Under the pieces are notes generated by a model. It saw only the letters and a list, made by a program, of their open reading frames with translations, made no database searches and was not told the origin of the DNA. A stretch of 64,000 nt of DNA. Origin: Chrysopilus asiliformis (lineage: Eukaryota; Arthropoda; Insecta; Diptera; Rhagionidae). Below, in pieces: positions 1 to 12,884 of this stretch. Within the stretch, counting starts at the first letter, position 1. Every line of letters begins with the position of its first letter. The DNA is taken from NCBI GenBank assembly GCA_964034945.1, contig OZ035962.1:17045388-17109387 (forward strand). The letters are read 5' to 3'. The translations under genes were made by a program, and so were the position numbers.

Positions 1-2020
1 CCATAACTGACATTTTAATTAATTACGAAATAACCGAATTTCACTTTCGTACAAAATATGGTAATATTAATAACAATAATTCACATGAATTTCGACTGGC
101 ATCTGCCAAAAGTAGTGGCTTAATATTTTATTACTTATTACTTGCATAATATAGACCAACTGTGTCCAAATGTCATCAAAATCTGAGAATTTAAGAGTCC
201 ATCACACCATCACTTCATATAATGTCAACTTAATAAATAGGATAAAACGGAAGCACCCTTAATCCTCTGCCTACATGTGAACGAAACTGAAGGATATGTG
301 AGGACTCTTATTTTACAACGACGAATGGAATTGAAAGGGTATTATTGTCTTGCCTTGCCTCCAGTAAACCGAGTCTATTCTCTAGATGTAGCCACAGTCA
401 CTGAATGTTTTGTATGTAGTATCAAAACGCAATTCAAAATTCGACACTGAGAACAAAAAAAAATCTACTGAGGGTTTGTCACCCCAGTCTATCAAATTTG
501 TTGTTGTTTGTGTGTACGTTTGTAATTTTCGCCTTAGGATCAGTATTTATATGATCCCGTCCTGTCAAATGCTCTCCAGATAATTGAAATGAGCATCACT
601 GACAGAAAGTTAAATGAAATTCATGCCATTCCATAGAAGGATTCACAGGATTCGTGGAGGTTTTCATTCGGGGTTTCAAATGTTTGCTGCACCACCCACG
701 ACTGCGATTCATTTTTCGTTTGCTGTTCTTGAATGCAACATATGGCCCTCATTTAATTACAAATTAATTCACAGACTTAAATTAAGGAATCAAAGCGGGA
801 GACATTCATTTCAATGATATTAAATGAACGCAGAGTTTCTTGTATATCCTGAACATGTTGCATCGTGGGTTTTTCATTTCGATGCAAAATGCGGTATTTT
901 TTTCAATTGATTTTTTTTTAAATAAATGGTTTGCCTACTTTTAAATCAATCACAATATCTTTTTAGTGCCATTTAGTGCTTTTTTTGGTCGCCTATAGAT
1001 TCTTCAAGTTTTTCTTTATGGTATTTTAAAACTCTACAATTTTTGAACTTTCTCGCAATTTTTAAGGGTGGCGATCTTTTACCAAAATACCATCCTTCAG
1101 CCCTTATGCTGATTTATGAACTAACAACCCCCTTCAAAACTACCCAGTTCTCATGTTTTCCCATTTGTTGCCCCTTTTTTACGGTCGTTGTGTAAATTTT
1201 TTATTGCCCCCCATTGCCTTGAATTACCAACATTGGATGTCAGTCCAGTCTAATGGTTTGTGTTTATTTTGTGCACAGTATTTAATGGGATATTCCACTA
1301 TTTCCTACTATTTTAATTTGTTTTAAAAATGGACACCATCCCAGTATATTTAATGGCGATATAGACAGGATATAAATCTTTTTAATTGGTTACTATCTGC
1401 CAGTATAATTGCTTGGTTTTTTTTGCTAGTAGACAACAAAACTACTTTTGTAGAAATAAAATAATTTCTGCTCAATTTGAATAATTTAGTTTAATGCCCT
1501 GGATAGCAATTGAAATATTTATGAAGACATTTACATAATTAACCTCAGGATTTTTTGATGTATATGAAAAAACTGTTGGCGAAAAAATTATGACGTTTTT
1601 TCATTTAAACGATTATTCCATAGATATACTAGATCGCTCGATTTGCTGTCTCAAATGGTCCCATTTCAATACAGTTCAGTGAATCAAAACGAGTCAAGAG
1701 CAAGATAACCGTATGAAAATAAATATAGTCCTCTCGTTTAAACCGTGAGCTGTCAAAGGAAAATAGACTTTCGGAATGATGTTGGCGCCTAAAGTTATTT
1801 GTTTGCGCCTAAAGTTAGTCTCAAACTTGTAAAATTTGAATTTCGCGGCAAACTAAATTTGAATTTCACGACCTTATACAGTTCAGTGGGTGCGTTCAAG
1901 TACGATAAAGAGGAAAATACTTTTGGGACAATTTTTCAGCAGAGCTTTGTATGGTGACAGTTGTTTTATGTTATATAGTTCTGTGGATTATTCATAAAAC
2001 TTTACACCATTCACACAATT
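1..2020. other. AT-rich DNA without recognised gene
   Basis: I see no gene, RNA or clear transposon here. Open frames are short and unlike any known family. The only local structure is a short direct repeat of the motif GCGCCTAAAGTTA near 1786 and 1806, and two copies of TACAGTTCAGTG near 1670 and 1877. Confidence 0.5.
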
Positions 2021-2850
2021 TTTATACTCTATATGATATATCATATAGGAGTATATTAGATTTAGTGTACCGTAAAGCATCGAACCAACCGTCGGACACA
2101 AAAATGAACTACACCAGGGTGTTAGGGATGACAAAAGATTTTGATTTCCGCATGTCCATCCGTCTGTATGTCCGTTTGTCAGTCCGCATGTCTGCTCGCT
2201 TGTTTGTCCGCCTATCTTTCCGTTTGTCTGTTCGTCTATTCGTCTATCCGTCTATCCGTCTATCCGTCTATCCGTCTATTCATCTATCCATCTACCCGTC
2301 TGTCTGTCCGTGTGTCTGTCCATCTGTCCGTTCGTCTGTCTGTTTGTCTGTCCAACTGTCTGTCCGTCCATTTGCCTGTCCGTCTGGCCGTCTGTCTGTC
2401 CATCCGGCCTTATTTCTGCCCATCTGTATGTCCGTCTGTCGGTTTATTTATACGTGAACGCCATACTTTTCAAAAGAATTGAGCTAGAGATTTGAAATTT
2501 GTTACATTTGCAGTTCTCATAAATTGGAAGGCTAAGATCTTGAACGGGAAAAATCGAAAAATTAAACGGCAAAAATCCTCCAATCTCTCATAAACCCGAA
2601 ACAGTTTTTTGTTCACTTTTCTCGAAAACGGTTAGCCTTATTGAAAAAATCATTAAGACAAAATGTGTTTAAAGTGAGTTTCTAGATAACGTTTGTGCGA
2701 TTTTTTCGAAAGCAGTCCATTGTATTGAAAAATTATTAAAGACAAAATATATTGAGAATATAATAAACTGTTTTATACATCAAAATCCATTCGGACCCAA
2801 TTGTAACCGTGGCAATTGTAACTTTTCGTATGTTTAAAATACAAATTTAA
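2021..2850 (+). repeat. GTCY-core dispersed repeat, copy A
   Basis: The copy opens with a TA-rich palindromic stretch (TATACTCTATATGATATATC), then a conserved leader containing GCATCGAACCAA, GGACACAAAAATGAACTACA and GGGATGACAAAAGATTTTGA. A degenerate GTCC/GTCT array follows at about 2150-2450. After it comes a conserved trailer with GAATTGAGCTAGAGATTTGA and modules containing TTTTCTCGAAAACGGT. The same order recurs at other places in the window on both strands, which identifies a mobile repeat family. The combination of a TA-rich part and (GTCY)n resembles the mini-me elements of Diptera. The long open frames across the array (for example 1951-2457) come from stop-free repeat units and are not genes. 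Confidence 0.75.
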
Positions 2851-4240
2851 AAAATTGTAAATTATCGTTGCTAAATATTACCCTAGTTGCCGTTTTCTCC
2901 CTGAGCCATGCTATATGTGGTGAAATTCTATTCTAATCGGGAACTATTACACCCTTACGAGCGTTAATGTGACATATTTAAGTTTGTATTCAATTTAGCC
3001 CCGAAATGGCGAAATTGGATAGAAACTTAAAACATTTAAAGTGAAAAAATGTCTTTAATGTAAAACGTCTTAGAATTAATATTTCTTGTATTCATATTCC
3101 CCGAATATAATGAATGATAATAGTCCTCAAGGGTAATCCCAAAAGTAATAACGTGAAGAAAAGAAGAGCATTTGCCCTTATCCTAAAATGCACTCGAGAA
3201 ATTCATGTCATTTATCAAAATTCATATTTCGGGGGAGATAGACTTTGTCTATATACGTGAATGACTTTAAGTCGACAAGTATGTTTTAAATGACAACATC
3301 GAACCCTCAACTTTTTGCCTTTTGGATTCGTGATATCTGGAAAAAGGACTTAATCCGCCAGTTTTGAAATTAGAGACCCTTCAAACGGAAAATATGAAAA
3401 GATGACAGCCTCTTGTCACCTAGGACTTGTGATGCAGGACACAAATTTTCGTGCTTTCTGGTCCGATTCCCACAAAACAAAATTATTGAAATTTAAGAGA
3501 TAAATTTTTTTTTTTAAATTCTTAAAAATTTTATTCCCGTGTTTCTTCAGAATTTCAAAACCTTGCATGATTTAAAGTCATATTGGAGAAATTCATCAAA
3601 TTTTCCCTAACCCGGTAATTAATTGAAATCATCAGACGTTTAAGTGACCGCAATTAAACGGAGTAAATCAAATCTCCATTTATGGTTTTGTGGGTGAATT
3701 TGACCGAGACAACCGGAAATTGGCAACATAAAGGCAATTAGCAAAACGAATCGTCCAGGACAAAAGGACAAAACTAACTCCCTTCTTGACATCCTGTTAA
3801 GTTATACCCTCTTTCCTCTTTTGTATCTCGAAAACGTCTAGTACATTTCCACTAAATCTGAAATAGGCAGAGGGAAAACCGTCCTACAAACACATGTGAA
3901 ACATCCAGGGTAGAAATTTTATTAATAACGATCCTGTTTGTGACTAGAAATAGTTTTTGTACACATTATGTGTGTTTGAGATATGCAGTGTTTTTGTTTT
4001 CGTTGAGTTGCAAAAACCGGATAAAGACGGGAAATTAATGATTATTGCGAAAATTTCTTTCTTGGTTAGCATGATGTCATCACCCTAAATCCAACAGAAT
4101 AAGAAAATCCTAGGAAATGTTCTAAGTGCCTTGTTATCCGTATTTCGGGGGTGTTAAGTCTGGATGTCTCCTTGTTATAATAATGATTGTTGAAAATGAA
4201 ATTGACTTTCCAATATTAACAAAAGCATCTCTTAGACGTT
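2851..4240. other. AT-rich DNA without recognised gene
   Basis: No coding, RNA or repeat feature could be supported in this stretch. It has poly-A and poly-T runs and no terminal repeats that I could pair. Confidence 0.5.
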
Positions 4241-4860
4241 TTTACACTCTATATGAAATACATATAGGAGTAAATTAGATACCATACCGTTTATAACGCA
4301 TCGAACCAATTGTCGGATTTAAAATTCCGCATGTCCGTCCGTTTGCCTGTTCATCTGTCTGTCAGCCTGTCCGCCTGTCTGTGAGCCTGTCTGTCAGCCT
4401 GTCTGTCAGCCAGTCTGTCGGTCTGTCTGTTTGTGTGAGACACTTGGCACACCGAATGCGAATTCGCACCGCATTGCGAAAAAATTCAAGTTTACCACGC
4501 GATCTTATATCATATGTCATCTACATGAGCTTTAATTTTGTATTACATAACAATGCGGTCTCCCCAAAATTGCAGTTTCTGCAAAATTAGAACTCATGTA
4601 GATGACATACAATATAAGATCGCTTGGTAAGATTGAACTTTTTCGCTATGCGGTGCGAATTCGCATTTGGTGTGCCAAGTGCCTGACCGTCTATCAGTCT
4701 GTCCCTCTAGCAGTCTGTCTGTCCGTCAAACCCATAACTTTCGAATGGATTGAGTTAGAGACTTGAAATTTTCAATGGCCGCATTTCTCGTAAATAGCAA
4801 AGCCAAGTACTTGAACATGTAAAATCGAACCACTCCTCCCCCCCTTGATTTTTATTCCTT
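4241..4860 (+). repeat. GTCY-core dispersed repeat, copy B (interrupted)
   Basis: This is a second copy of the GTCY-core family: TA-rich start (ACACTCTATATGAAATACAT), leader with GCATCGAACCAATTGTCGGA, array at about 4330-4435, and trailer with GGATTGAGTTAGAGACTTGA. The array stops at 4438, is replaced by a fold-back element, and resumes at 4684 as GTCTATCAGTCTGTCC. The interruption shows that the fold-back element arrived later than the array. Confidence 0.75.
4439..4683. mobile_element. Fold-back MITE inside GTCY array
   Basis: The two halves are inverted copies of each other over about 110 bp. The left end reads GACACTTGGCACACC and the right end GGTGTGCCAAGTGCC. Matching inner blocks include TGCGAATTCGCACCGCAT and ATGTCATCTACATGAG. 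It is flanked by the trinucleotide TGA on both sides (4436-4438 and 4684-4686), a possible target duplication. No coding capacity. The superfamily is not assigned. Confidence 0.75.
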
Positions 4861-7100
4861 TAAACAATAAAAATTTGTTTTTTTTTATGAAGGTTTGTCT
4901 GAAAGTGGTTCCAAACTCATGTCACTTGTACGGATTTGTATGACAATTAATGATTTGTTATACGACAGGAACTACTTTTTGGATCGTCGAGGTATGGATG
5001 TAAATATTTATAATTACAAATAAAGAACGGCAAAAACCTTTTTTTGCCCAGGGTTGTGGTAGGGCTATGTCAGACCGTGAAATATAGCTCGTTTATTGCT
5101 TATATGCGAATCAGTTTTGTTCGATAGACTTTATAAAAAGTGTTTTTATGTGTCTTTTTCCAGCTAGGCATTTGTGGTTTAAACTTTAATTAAAAAGTAT
5201 CCGATCACCAGTGAAACTCACTGTCCAAAAAATTTCTATATTGCTTTTTGCCACTTTTTTACATTCTCACTGTTTTGGATTCACTAAATCTATCATAAAG
5301 TCTATACTACCCTTACCTAAGCAAAAAAAAAATATTCACAGATTTTGATAGCGTCCTCAAAAATGGCATAATTATGTATACTCAACAAAATCTAACGAAA
5401 GTAACTGAAAGTTTAATTCAATTAGAATTTTATAACCATTACCAACTTGAATGAGTTTTAGTAGTAATTTTTCCCTTAAAATTCACAAAATTTAAAGGAA
5501 ATATGAGTTTCCCAATTATTTTGATTAAAAGCAAACAATTTGCTTTTATTTCAATCTAGCGACGTTAATTAATTACAAAACCTTGTGTCATTTCCGACTA
5601 AAATTCACTTAAAAGTTTTTTTTTCCTGTTGGCACTTTACATACGATCTAGACCAGTTCTTCTATTTTAAATTAAAAATGAAGTTGACAAACAAACCCCT
5701 TGAGTAGCTCCAAACCCCATGACAACTCATCACATCTTTATGTTCCTCTGAATAAATATGAAAGTTTGAATCGACCGTTCAGTGAAAATTATTCTGTCAA
5801 ACAGCCACGTTTTATGTTTTCTCGTATTTTCTGTCTGATTCTAGCCATCCAGAAAATAAAATGCAATCTTTTTCGAGTGTCATTTTGAGTAGCCCTTCAT
5901 TTGGTGGAATGAATGTTCTGAATTCCTGGGGCCTTTCTGTTTACATAAAACATAAAATATTACATTTTCTCTTATTTTTCAGAAAATATTTTATTTATGT
6001 TTTCATACCATGGAAAGGGAATACAACCTGCTTTCTGCATTGCACAACTTTCGGAAATTTACACAGCTTTCGGAAGTTTATTCCTTCAATGTTAACGAAA
6101 GGGTTTTCAAGTGAGCGGGTAGAACATCTTAAAACTTGAATATTAGATACCATTCGAAAATCTATATATATATATATAAAACACACTTCTCCGCTATATG
6201 CATACAAACAAAACCTCTACAAGCTTAATTGAAATGATTGGGAAAAACGAAATTTCATTTTAATTATAAAATTTCAAATGTCCAATACTTGAATGTGTTT
6301 GTTAATTGAAATCCATTTAATTTGCCTTCAACTTATTCGCCCGGGAAAACAGACAGAATTATATTTACCGTTCCTGGATCCCACATCATCCCCAACGGAA
6401 AAATGAAAATGAGAATCAAAAACACCCAATTTGGGTTAAAGAAACGACGATAATATTCTAAACAGTCCTCAGTATAATATAAAAACGCCTATGATTCTAT
6501 TTTTTTTTATAGAATCCTTTCTTAAATCCTTTTAGTATCCTATCTCCACCTTTTTCTGATTCAACGCCTTTTTCTTTTTATTTCATGGTTTTGTCTCCAG
6601 AATTGTTTTTTACTTGCCTTTTGCGCTTTAATCACGGGATCCTTTTTTAATTTCATAATGAATTTTGGTTAAATTCGTTTAGCATTTGTATCCCGTCTTT
6701 TGTTTCTTAGAGTGGGAGAGTTCATGTCCTTGTCACTGGTAAGCAAAATCCCTTACCACCTCTGGGTCCTTTCAGTATTTTCTGACTACTTTAATAGCAT
6801 CCCTTTTGTTCGTATTTATTTCGAATTCCCTCTGGAGATCATTGGATTTTTGCGAGAATTTTCTGTCTGTGGACAAGCACCCTCCACTATGTTGTTACAC
6901 AATGCCATACGGATTATGTTTAACACTGAATTTGTATTAGACGACTATTCACTTAGGCTAGTCCTTCTTTTCATGTCTTTACCCGATCTTAGTAAATTAA
7001 GAAAGATTTTTTATATACAAATTTAGGATTTTCATACATGCTTTGTTATGAAGTTCTGCTGGACCGATTCGGATGATTTGTTTTTTATCGAAAGCTCCAA
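4861..7100. other. AT-rich DNA without recognised gene
   Basis: No supported gene. Several frames of 60-110 codons exist, one at 6700-7026 of 108 codons, but none carries a recognisable domain and they are within what AT-rich intergenic DNA gives by chance. A short (TA)n run lies at 6165-6178. Confidence 0.45.
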
Positions 7101-7104
7101 TTAA

Positions 7105-7402
7105 CACTTTGGCTACCAGCCAAAAAAATGCTTACTCCGCTAGTACCTATACACTGGGAAAAAACGCAAAAATCATTTCTGTACAATGTGAGTCACCAGT
7201 GAACACAAGATCAATACAGACAAAAGCGAACAACAAATTTTTCACATGAAACATGCTCCACAAAAAAACCCCTTTGTACCGCACGAGCGACTGCACTCAA
7301 CCATGGAGGTTGAGAAACTGACGGTAATGACAATAGTGTGTGTACACCGGTGACTCACATTGTCCCTGTGGGTGACACGCTGCGATCATGGTAGCCAACG
7401 TA
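7105..7402. mobile_element. TTAA-flanked MITE, 298 bp
   Basis: TTAA lies on both sides (7101-7104 and 7403-7406). Ends pair imperfectly as CACTTTGGCTACCA and, reverse-complemented, TACGTTGGCTACCA. A second inverted pair ACAATGTGAGTCACC sits inside (about 7185 and 7360). TTAA target duplication is typical of piggyBac-type elements, so a nonautonomous piggyBac-like element is inferred. It carries no transposase. Confidence 0.6.
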
Positions 7403-7406
7403 TTAA

Positions 7407-9655
7407 GAGGGTTTGCACAAAAATCTAAAACATCACGATTTTCACTCCCGTTTACTTTTTATTTGCTTTTTCAGAGATCGCTGATATTGTAATTTTAAAT
7501 TTCGAAAGGAAAAGTTCTATAAGGATAACGCAAGTATCCTTTGCTGCCCACACTCTCGAGAAAGTCAGCATTAGTGGGTTTTTGAGGCCGACTGGAGCTC
7601 ATAGATTTTTTTACCTACACGGGAAGAACTTGAGCGGTAAAAATTACAAACCTTAGTTAATTTTGCGTCAACTTCGTTCGTGATTAATTGACCCAAAGAC
7701 ACATTGTCATTTATCCAAATGATACAATTTTCATTATTTTACTTAACTAGTTTGCGTAATAAAATGATCACGTTCATTGTCAATTGACGATCACATTCAT
7801 TGTGAACTTTGTAAGAAAATGATTGCGTCCTTTGTTAAACTTGGACATTATTCTCTATTTCTAGGGATGGAGAGGGGGCGAGGTGGAAGAGTCTACACGA
7901 AACAAGCTTTCGGTCAATAAAAGCTTGTTTCGTGTAGACGTCCCTGCGACCTGTTCGCGAACTCCGTTGTGTACGCGATAAAAGAACTCGGAAATGTCCT
8001 TTTTTCGACTAGTTGCCTTATAACTCCTAAATATCTCGACTTACGCAAAAATATTCTGAGACGAAATTGTAATACATTTAATTTACTATAAAATATGTCC
8101 TTACATTTTTTCGCGTAACATTCCCTAAAAAGAAGATATTGGCGAAAAGTTAATTTTTATATGCTCTTAAATGTAAATCCATGTCAAAACAGAGAGTGAA
8201 AAAAATTGTTCTGGATTTCCTTCAAATTTGGCTCATATAATGCACCCTCAATATAATGCACCCTCAAGTCTTGTGAACATGGCAAACAGTAGTTTTCAGA
8301 GTTACAGCGCTTTGAAATCCTTAGAAAATCACAATTTTCTGTTCAAGTATAATCAAAAAACCATTTATAACGCGGGCCAGGAAAGAGATAGGGGGCGGTT
8401 ATGATTTTTTAAGCTTATTCTATTGGTTTTCATTCGATGTATATCATCACATATTTTGGGCAGTAGTTAACTTCAAGGTCACTTCATATTATATTTGACC
8501 TTAAATATCTCAAAAAGCCATATTTTTTTTTAAATTCACAAAAAAACTTTCATTTCAAGGTTTTACACTATTGCATTACTTTATACAATATCAGTGAATA
8601 GTAATATTTCTTTCCTCCCATTTAGTTTAACTTGCCCCCATTACGGACTTTACACCATTCCCAAATGCGAGCCAAACATCCAAAAAGATTTGTCTTTAAA
8701 CGCGCTAATGAAATGAGTGACAACCAACTGGGAAATTCAATTTTCGTCGGAATTAAGCTAGCGCTATAGACGAGATACGCGGAGGGTTCGCTACAATATG
8801 GGCTACAGAGACTTCCATTTTTCCTGGATAAAGTTTTTCCAGAGGGATTGAATTCAGTGAATTTTTGCCGGACGTAAAAGGGCAGAAATAAAAAAAAAAC
8901 ACTGATGAAGAAAGTAATTTTTTTCCTAGTTAGAAAACTTAATATTCCTGAGTTTGTTTAAGATTCGTTTGAAATGTTTAGAAGATGAATTTAAACTGAA
9001 TCTTAGGCAACACAAAGAAATATTGTCCTTTTTGCAAACCCCCCGTCATTTCTAAGATATCTAGACGCCTTTCTATTTTGTTTCTGTTTATTTCAAGACA
9101 ATGCGATTGGCATTAAGGACATTAATTTTGTGTTTCATTAACATCTGAAGGGACCTGGTTCTATCTGTGTTTTGAGACAAGGAGTTTAGTTGTTTGTTGT
9201 TGGAAGGTACAAAAGGTAAGACGTAAATTGAAACCCTTTTTATTTCACAGGAACAATAATGAAGGTATAGGCGAAAAGTAGGTATTAAAAGATAAGCGTA
9301 AAACAGGTGATTTTGGTTTTTAAAGGCTGACAAAAAACGAGTTAAAGTCAAAAGTGAGAGCAAAAGATCCTGATGGGGTCGATTTGATGGTGGCTTCTTT
9401 AATTAAACTGTTTTAAGACGATTAATATTAAGGTTAGGGCGGTTTTCATTAATTTGTTTAATTTTCCTTAATTTTTGTGCATTTAAATCACAGAGTATAA
9501 ATAGAAGTTTATACAATTTTGTTGTGGGAGTGAGTATAGTTTTGTATTCAAATTGTAAGAATTTTGAAAGAAATAAGAATTTTTAAGAAATATCTTTACT
9601 TAATTAAGTTTGCACATTTTTTAAAATGTATTCAACGAGTTTTTTCCGTGATTTG
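7407..9655. other. AT-rich DNA with one short hairpin
   Basis: No gene supported. The only clear structure is a perfect 19-bp inverted repeat at 7891-7909 and 7921-7939 (GTCTACACGAAACAAGCTT) with an 11-base loop. A short tandem duplication of ATAATGCACCCTCAA lies near 8236-8268. Confidence 0.5.
7891..7939. repeat. Perfect 19-bp hairpin
   Basis: GTCTACACGAAACAAGCTT is followed, after CGGTCAATAA and an A, by its exact reverse complement. It may be a remnant of a fold-back element. No flanking duplication was seen. Confidence 0.7.
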
Positions 9656-9658
9656 ATT

Positions 9659-9851
9659 TTTATACTCTATATTTTATATCATATAAGAGTAGGTATATTA
9701 GATTTAGAATACGGTTTGTAACGCATCGAACCAATCATCCGACACAAAAATGAACTACATTAGAATGTTAGGGATGACAAAAGATTTTTTTTTTCACATG
9801 TCCGTCTGTATGTCTGTCTGTCCGTCTCTGCCTCTGTCTGGCCATCTGTTT

Positions 9852-9885
<34 letters not shown>

Positions 9886-10400
9886 CTGTCCGTCTGTCTG
9901 TCCGTATGTCTGTCAACCTATCTGTCCGTCCGTCCGTCCGTCTGTGGCGCGGATTGCGGGCGCACGGATTGAGCTAGAGATTTAAAATTTTGTACAGTTG
10001 GGTTTCTCGTAAATAGTTAGGCTAATTTCTGGAACGAGTAAAATTGAATCATACCTTCTCTCCTCTTCCATACAATCAAAACAGTTTTTTACGATTTTCT
10101 CGAAAACGGTGGGTCATATTGAAAAATTTGTTAAAGTAAAATGTGTTTTGAATAGGATTTTACTGAACTCAACCATACACCAAAATCCAATCGGACCACT
10201 ACATCCACCCTCTTTCATACAAATGGAATACCTATTTCCAGTTTTCTCGAAAACTGTTCATCGTATAGAAAAATTTATTAACATGAAATGTGTTTAGAAT
10301 ATGATTCTCCGTAACTCATTCATACATCAAAATCCAGTTGGACCAATCCTTTCTCCCTCTGCCATACAAATGGATTTTTTTCATAAAAATTTTGTCTTTT
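9659..10400 (+). repeat. GTCY-core dispersed repeat, copy C
   Basis: TA-rich start, the leader GCATCGAACCAATCATCC with GGGATGACAAAAGATTTT, a GTCY array at about 9797-9945, and then the GC-rich junction GCGCGGATTGCGGGCGCACG before GGATTGAGCTAGAGATTTAA. The trailer holds three successive modules of about 130 bp, each with 'tctcgaaaacggt' or a close relative and 'catcaaaatccaat.ggacca'. This copy shows best that the trailer is built from repeated modules. Confidence 0.75.
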
Positions 10401-11190
10401 ATGCAGCATTTTCGGTTTTCTTATGTTTTAATTGACAAACCGTTTATAATTGTTTTATCCATGTCTGATTTTTTTTAAGAATAGTTTTTTTTTCTTATCA
10501 CTGATTTCCAAAATATTTAACTTTGAGCAATTTATATTCAATTACATAATATCATAAAGATTTTCTCCTTTATTAACTTTACATATTAATTGTCCAAAGT
10601 CTAATGTGTTGACAATTCAATATCAATTCGTAGAATTTCGTAAATTAAATCAGTCATTGTTATTTGCATTGAAATATTCATAGATTTTGATATGATTTGA
10701 GGGAGTGCAATGCAATGATTTTGTAAATATTGTTCAGTATGTTTAAGTTAACAAAAGTCAACAAATGGAAATGTTTGATATGATGATTGCGGTTACTGAA
10801 TCGCAATGAAAATTGCATCCAACATGCATCATGTGACATTCAAATGATATTCCGACAGACCCCAGTATGATTTCTAATGCATTAATGTCACCGAGGTTTA
10901 CATAAAATTTGCATTGCTTTTGAATTCATTTCAAATTGGTTAAACAAGTTGAAAATAAACTGGAAAATGGAAAGTTTTCATGCTTCGTGAAGTATTCAGT
11001 TAATTTGCATAAAAGACATTTGATCAATAAGTCATGTCTGATATGCGGGAATGAAGTTGGAAAAATATCCACTTTTGATTAGAAAGCAATTGCAGGATTT
11101 TATTTAATTGATAAATATTACTGAATTTGATAGAATTTTTGGAGTGGAGAAAAGAAAAATCATATAGAATTCCTCAATATAAAACTGAGA
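10401..11190. other. AT-rich DNA without recognised gene
   Basis: Nothing beyond strong AT bias was seen. No paired terminal repeats and no coding signal. Confidence 0.5.
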
Positions 11191-11447
11191 TTTTTTTTAT
11201 TCATCAATCGTATCTTTGTCCGATTTTTCCTATTCAACAATTTAACTTCACCTTTAATGATAACTTTATCAGTGCAAAATTTCAAATCTCTAGCTTAATC
11301 CACTCGAAATTTATGGTGTTCACAGACAGACAGACAAACAAACAAACGGACGGACGCATATGCGGAAAAAATTCCTTTTGGTTCGATGCGTTACAAACGA
11401 TATACCAAATCTAATATATTACTATATTATTCTCATATAGAGTATAA
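11191..11447 (-). repeat. GTCY-core dispersed repeat, copy D
   Basis: This is a short reverse-strand copy. Reading the plus strand it has AAATCTCTAGCTTAATCCAC, a 30-base GACA/AACA array near 11323-11355, GGTTCGATGCGTTACAAACG and the TA-rich end CTCATATAGAGTATAAAAAT. These are the reverse complements of the trailer, array, leader and TA-rich head of copies A and C. Confidence 0.7.
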
Positions 11448-12882
11448 AAATTGTATCCCAATCGAATGAACGGTTCAAAAGTCCAGTAAGTCCGAACAAA
11501 ACATTCTTTTTACTGAAATTCGTTGAGGCGTTTTCATCTAATATGGGTCCTTATAGACAGGCAAACAAAAATTTGATTTTTTTTTGCTACATTAAAATTT
11601 TTGTTTTTGAATATTTTATACTGATAATAGCCTAATTTCAATTAAAATTCTTTCCCAACATTGAAAAAGACATTCGGATTTACTTACAAAATGTCAACCA
11701 TTCAGCAAGAGATCACATGAGGATGGGCGTTGGTATGAATTCATAAACAAATTGCCATTTTCGAACGAAATTCCTCGCTTTTTAGTAAACATCCAGAAAT
11801 GTCCTTTTATTTGGTTTTCACTTTAGTGTAGTCGCCTAAAGAAGATTTTACTTATTTTTTTCTTTACCCTAAGTGACTCTACCCCGCCCGTAGCAATCCC
11901 CTCATCCACTCACTAAGTAATCTTCGTTCAATTTGCATATTTCCACTTAGCTACACTTTTACTACCCCCCGAAAAAAAGAAACATTCAAATGATGTGTTC
12001 ATTTTCGTTGAATATCACAACGATGTGTCGCTATATTATATTTTGTTATACTCATCTTGTTTCTGTTTTTTGTTATTGTTGTCAAGTTATGCTGCGCTTT
12101 TTTCATTGGGTGTTCATTTGCAATTCTTATAACCGCAAACATAAATTCAACGTGCCTCGTTGGTATCCTGCAAAATATAACAATATTTTCGCCCTGTACC
12201 TACCCAAATTATACTACATCGATGACTGCCATCGTACAAAATTACTGTATTTCACAATACAAAAGTATCCAGTTGGGTGAAATAGCAGAGCTGAGTAGAT
12301 GGTTTTTGCCTTCTTTTCCGGGAAATTCTCCCAAACTGTATTCTTATGCTGGGAGCATAAACCGGTGTGGTAAAACACCTAAACCACCTCATTGTACGCT
12401 TGAAAGAACTCTATGACAAGTTTTCCGCTTTTGTTTTATTTTCCCTTTATTTAATTTTTGAAGAAAATGAAAAGAAAAATATGAATTTTCCCATCCACGA
12501 CGAACGTAGAGTTTTCCATTGTTCTGCGGGTTCTGGAGGAGTTTCTTGAGCCGGAGCAGGTAGAAAGAACTGTTGTTGTTTAAGACTTACCAAAAGTGTA
12601 CCTATAGAGCTACACAGACCGCATAAAGGATACAAATTTAAAAAGACGTCAAATAAATGAAGCCAAAAAAAAAAACAAAAACAGCAGCATCAGGAACAAC
12701 AGGAAGAATAAGGAAACATCAGGAGTAGCAGCAACCATGTTGACAACAAGAAAATTATATTTTTCCCTATAAGATTCTATAGAGATTCTCACCAGATGAA
12801 AATAAGGAGTGATGGAATGAATTTCCACCTAATGGGCATGTTGGAAAATTGTGAACAAAATTTTCATTAGGTGGTCCTAAAG
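11448..12882. other. AT-rich DNA without recognised gene
   Basis: Open frames of 60-119 codons overlap at 11990-12549 but show no domain, no signal peptide pattern that I trust, and no splice context. I see no other feature. Confidence 0.45.
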
Positions 12883-12884
12883 TA

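Noticed and set aside
1951..2495. Frames of 61-168 codons rich in C, S, V, R
   Set aside because: Stop-free reading of the degenerate GTCY array of copy A.
6165..6180. (TA)n run as a GTCY-family head
   Set aside because: No leader motif or array follows; it is just a short dinucleotide run.
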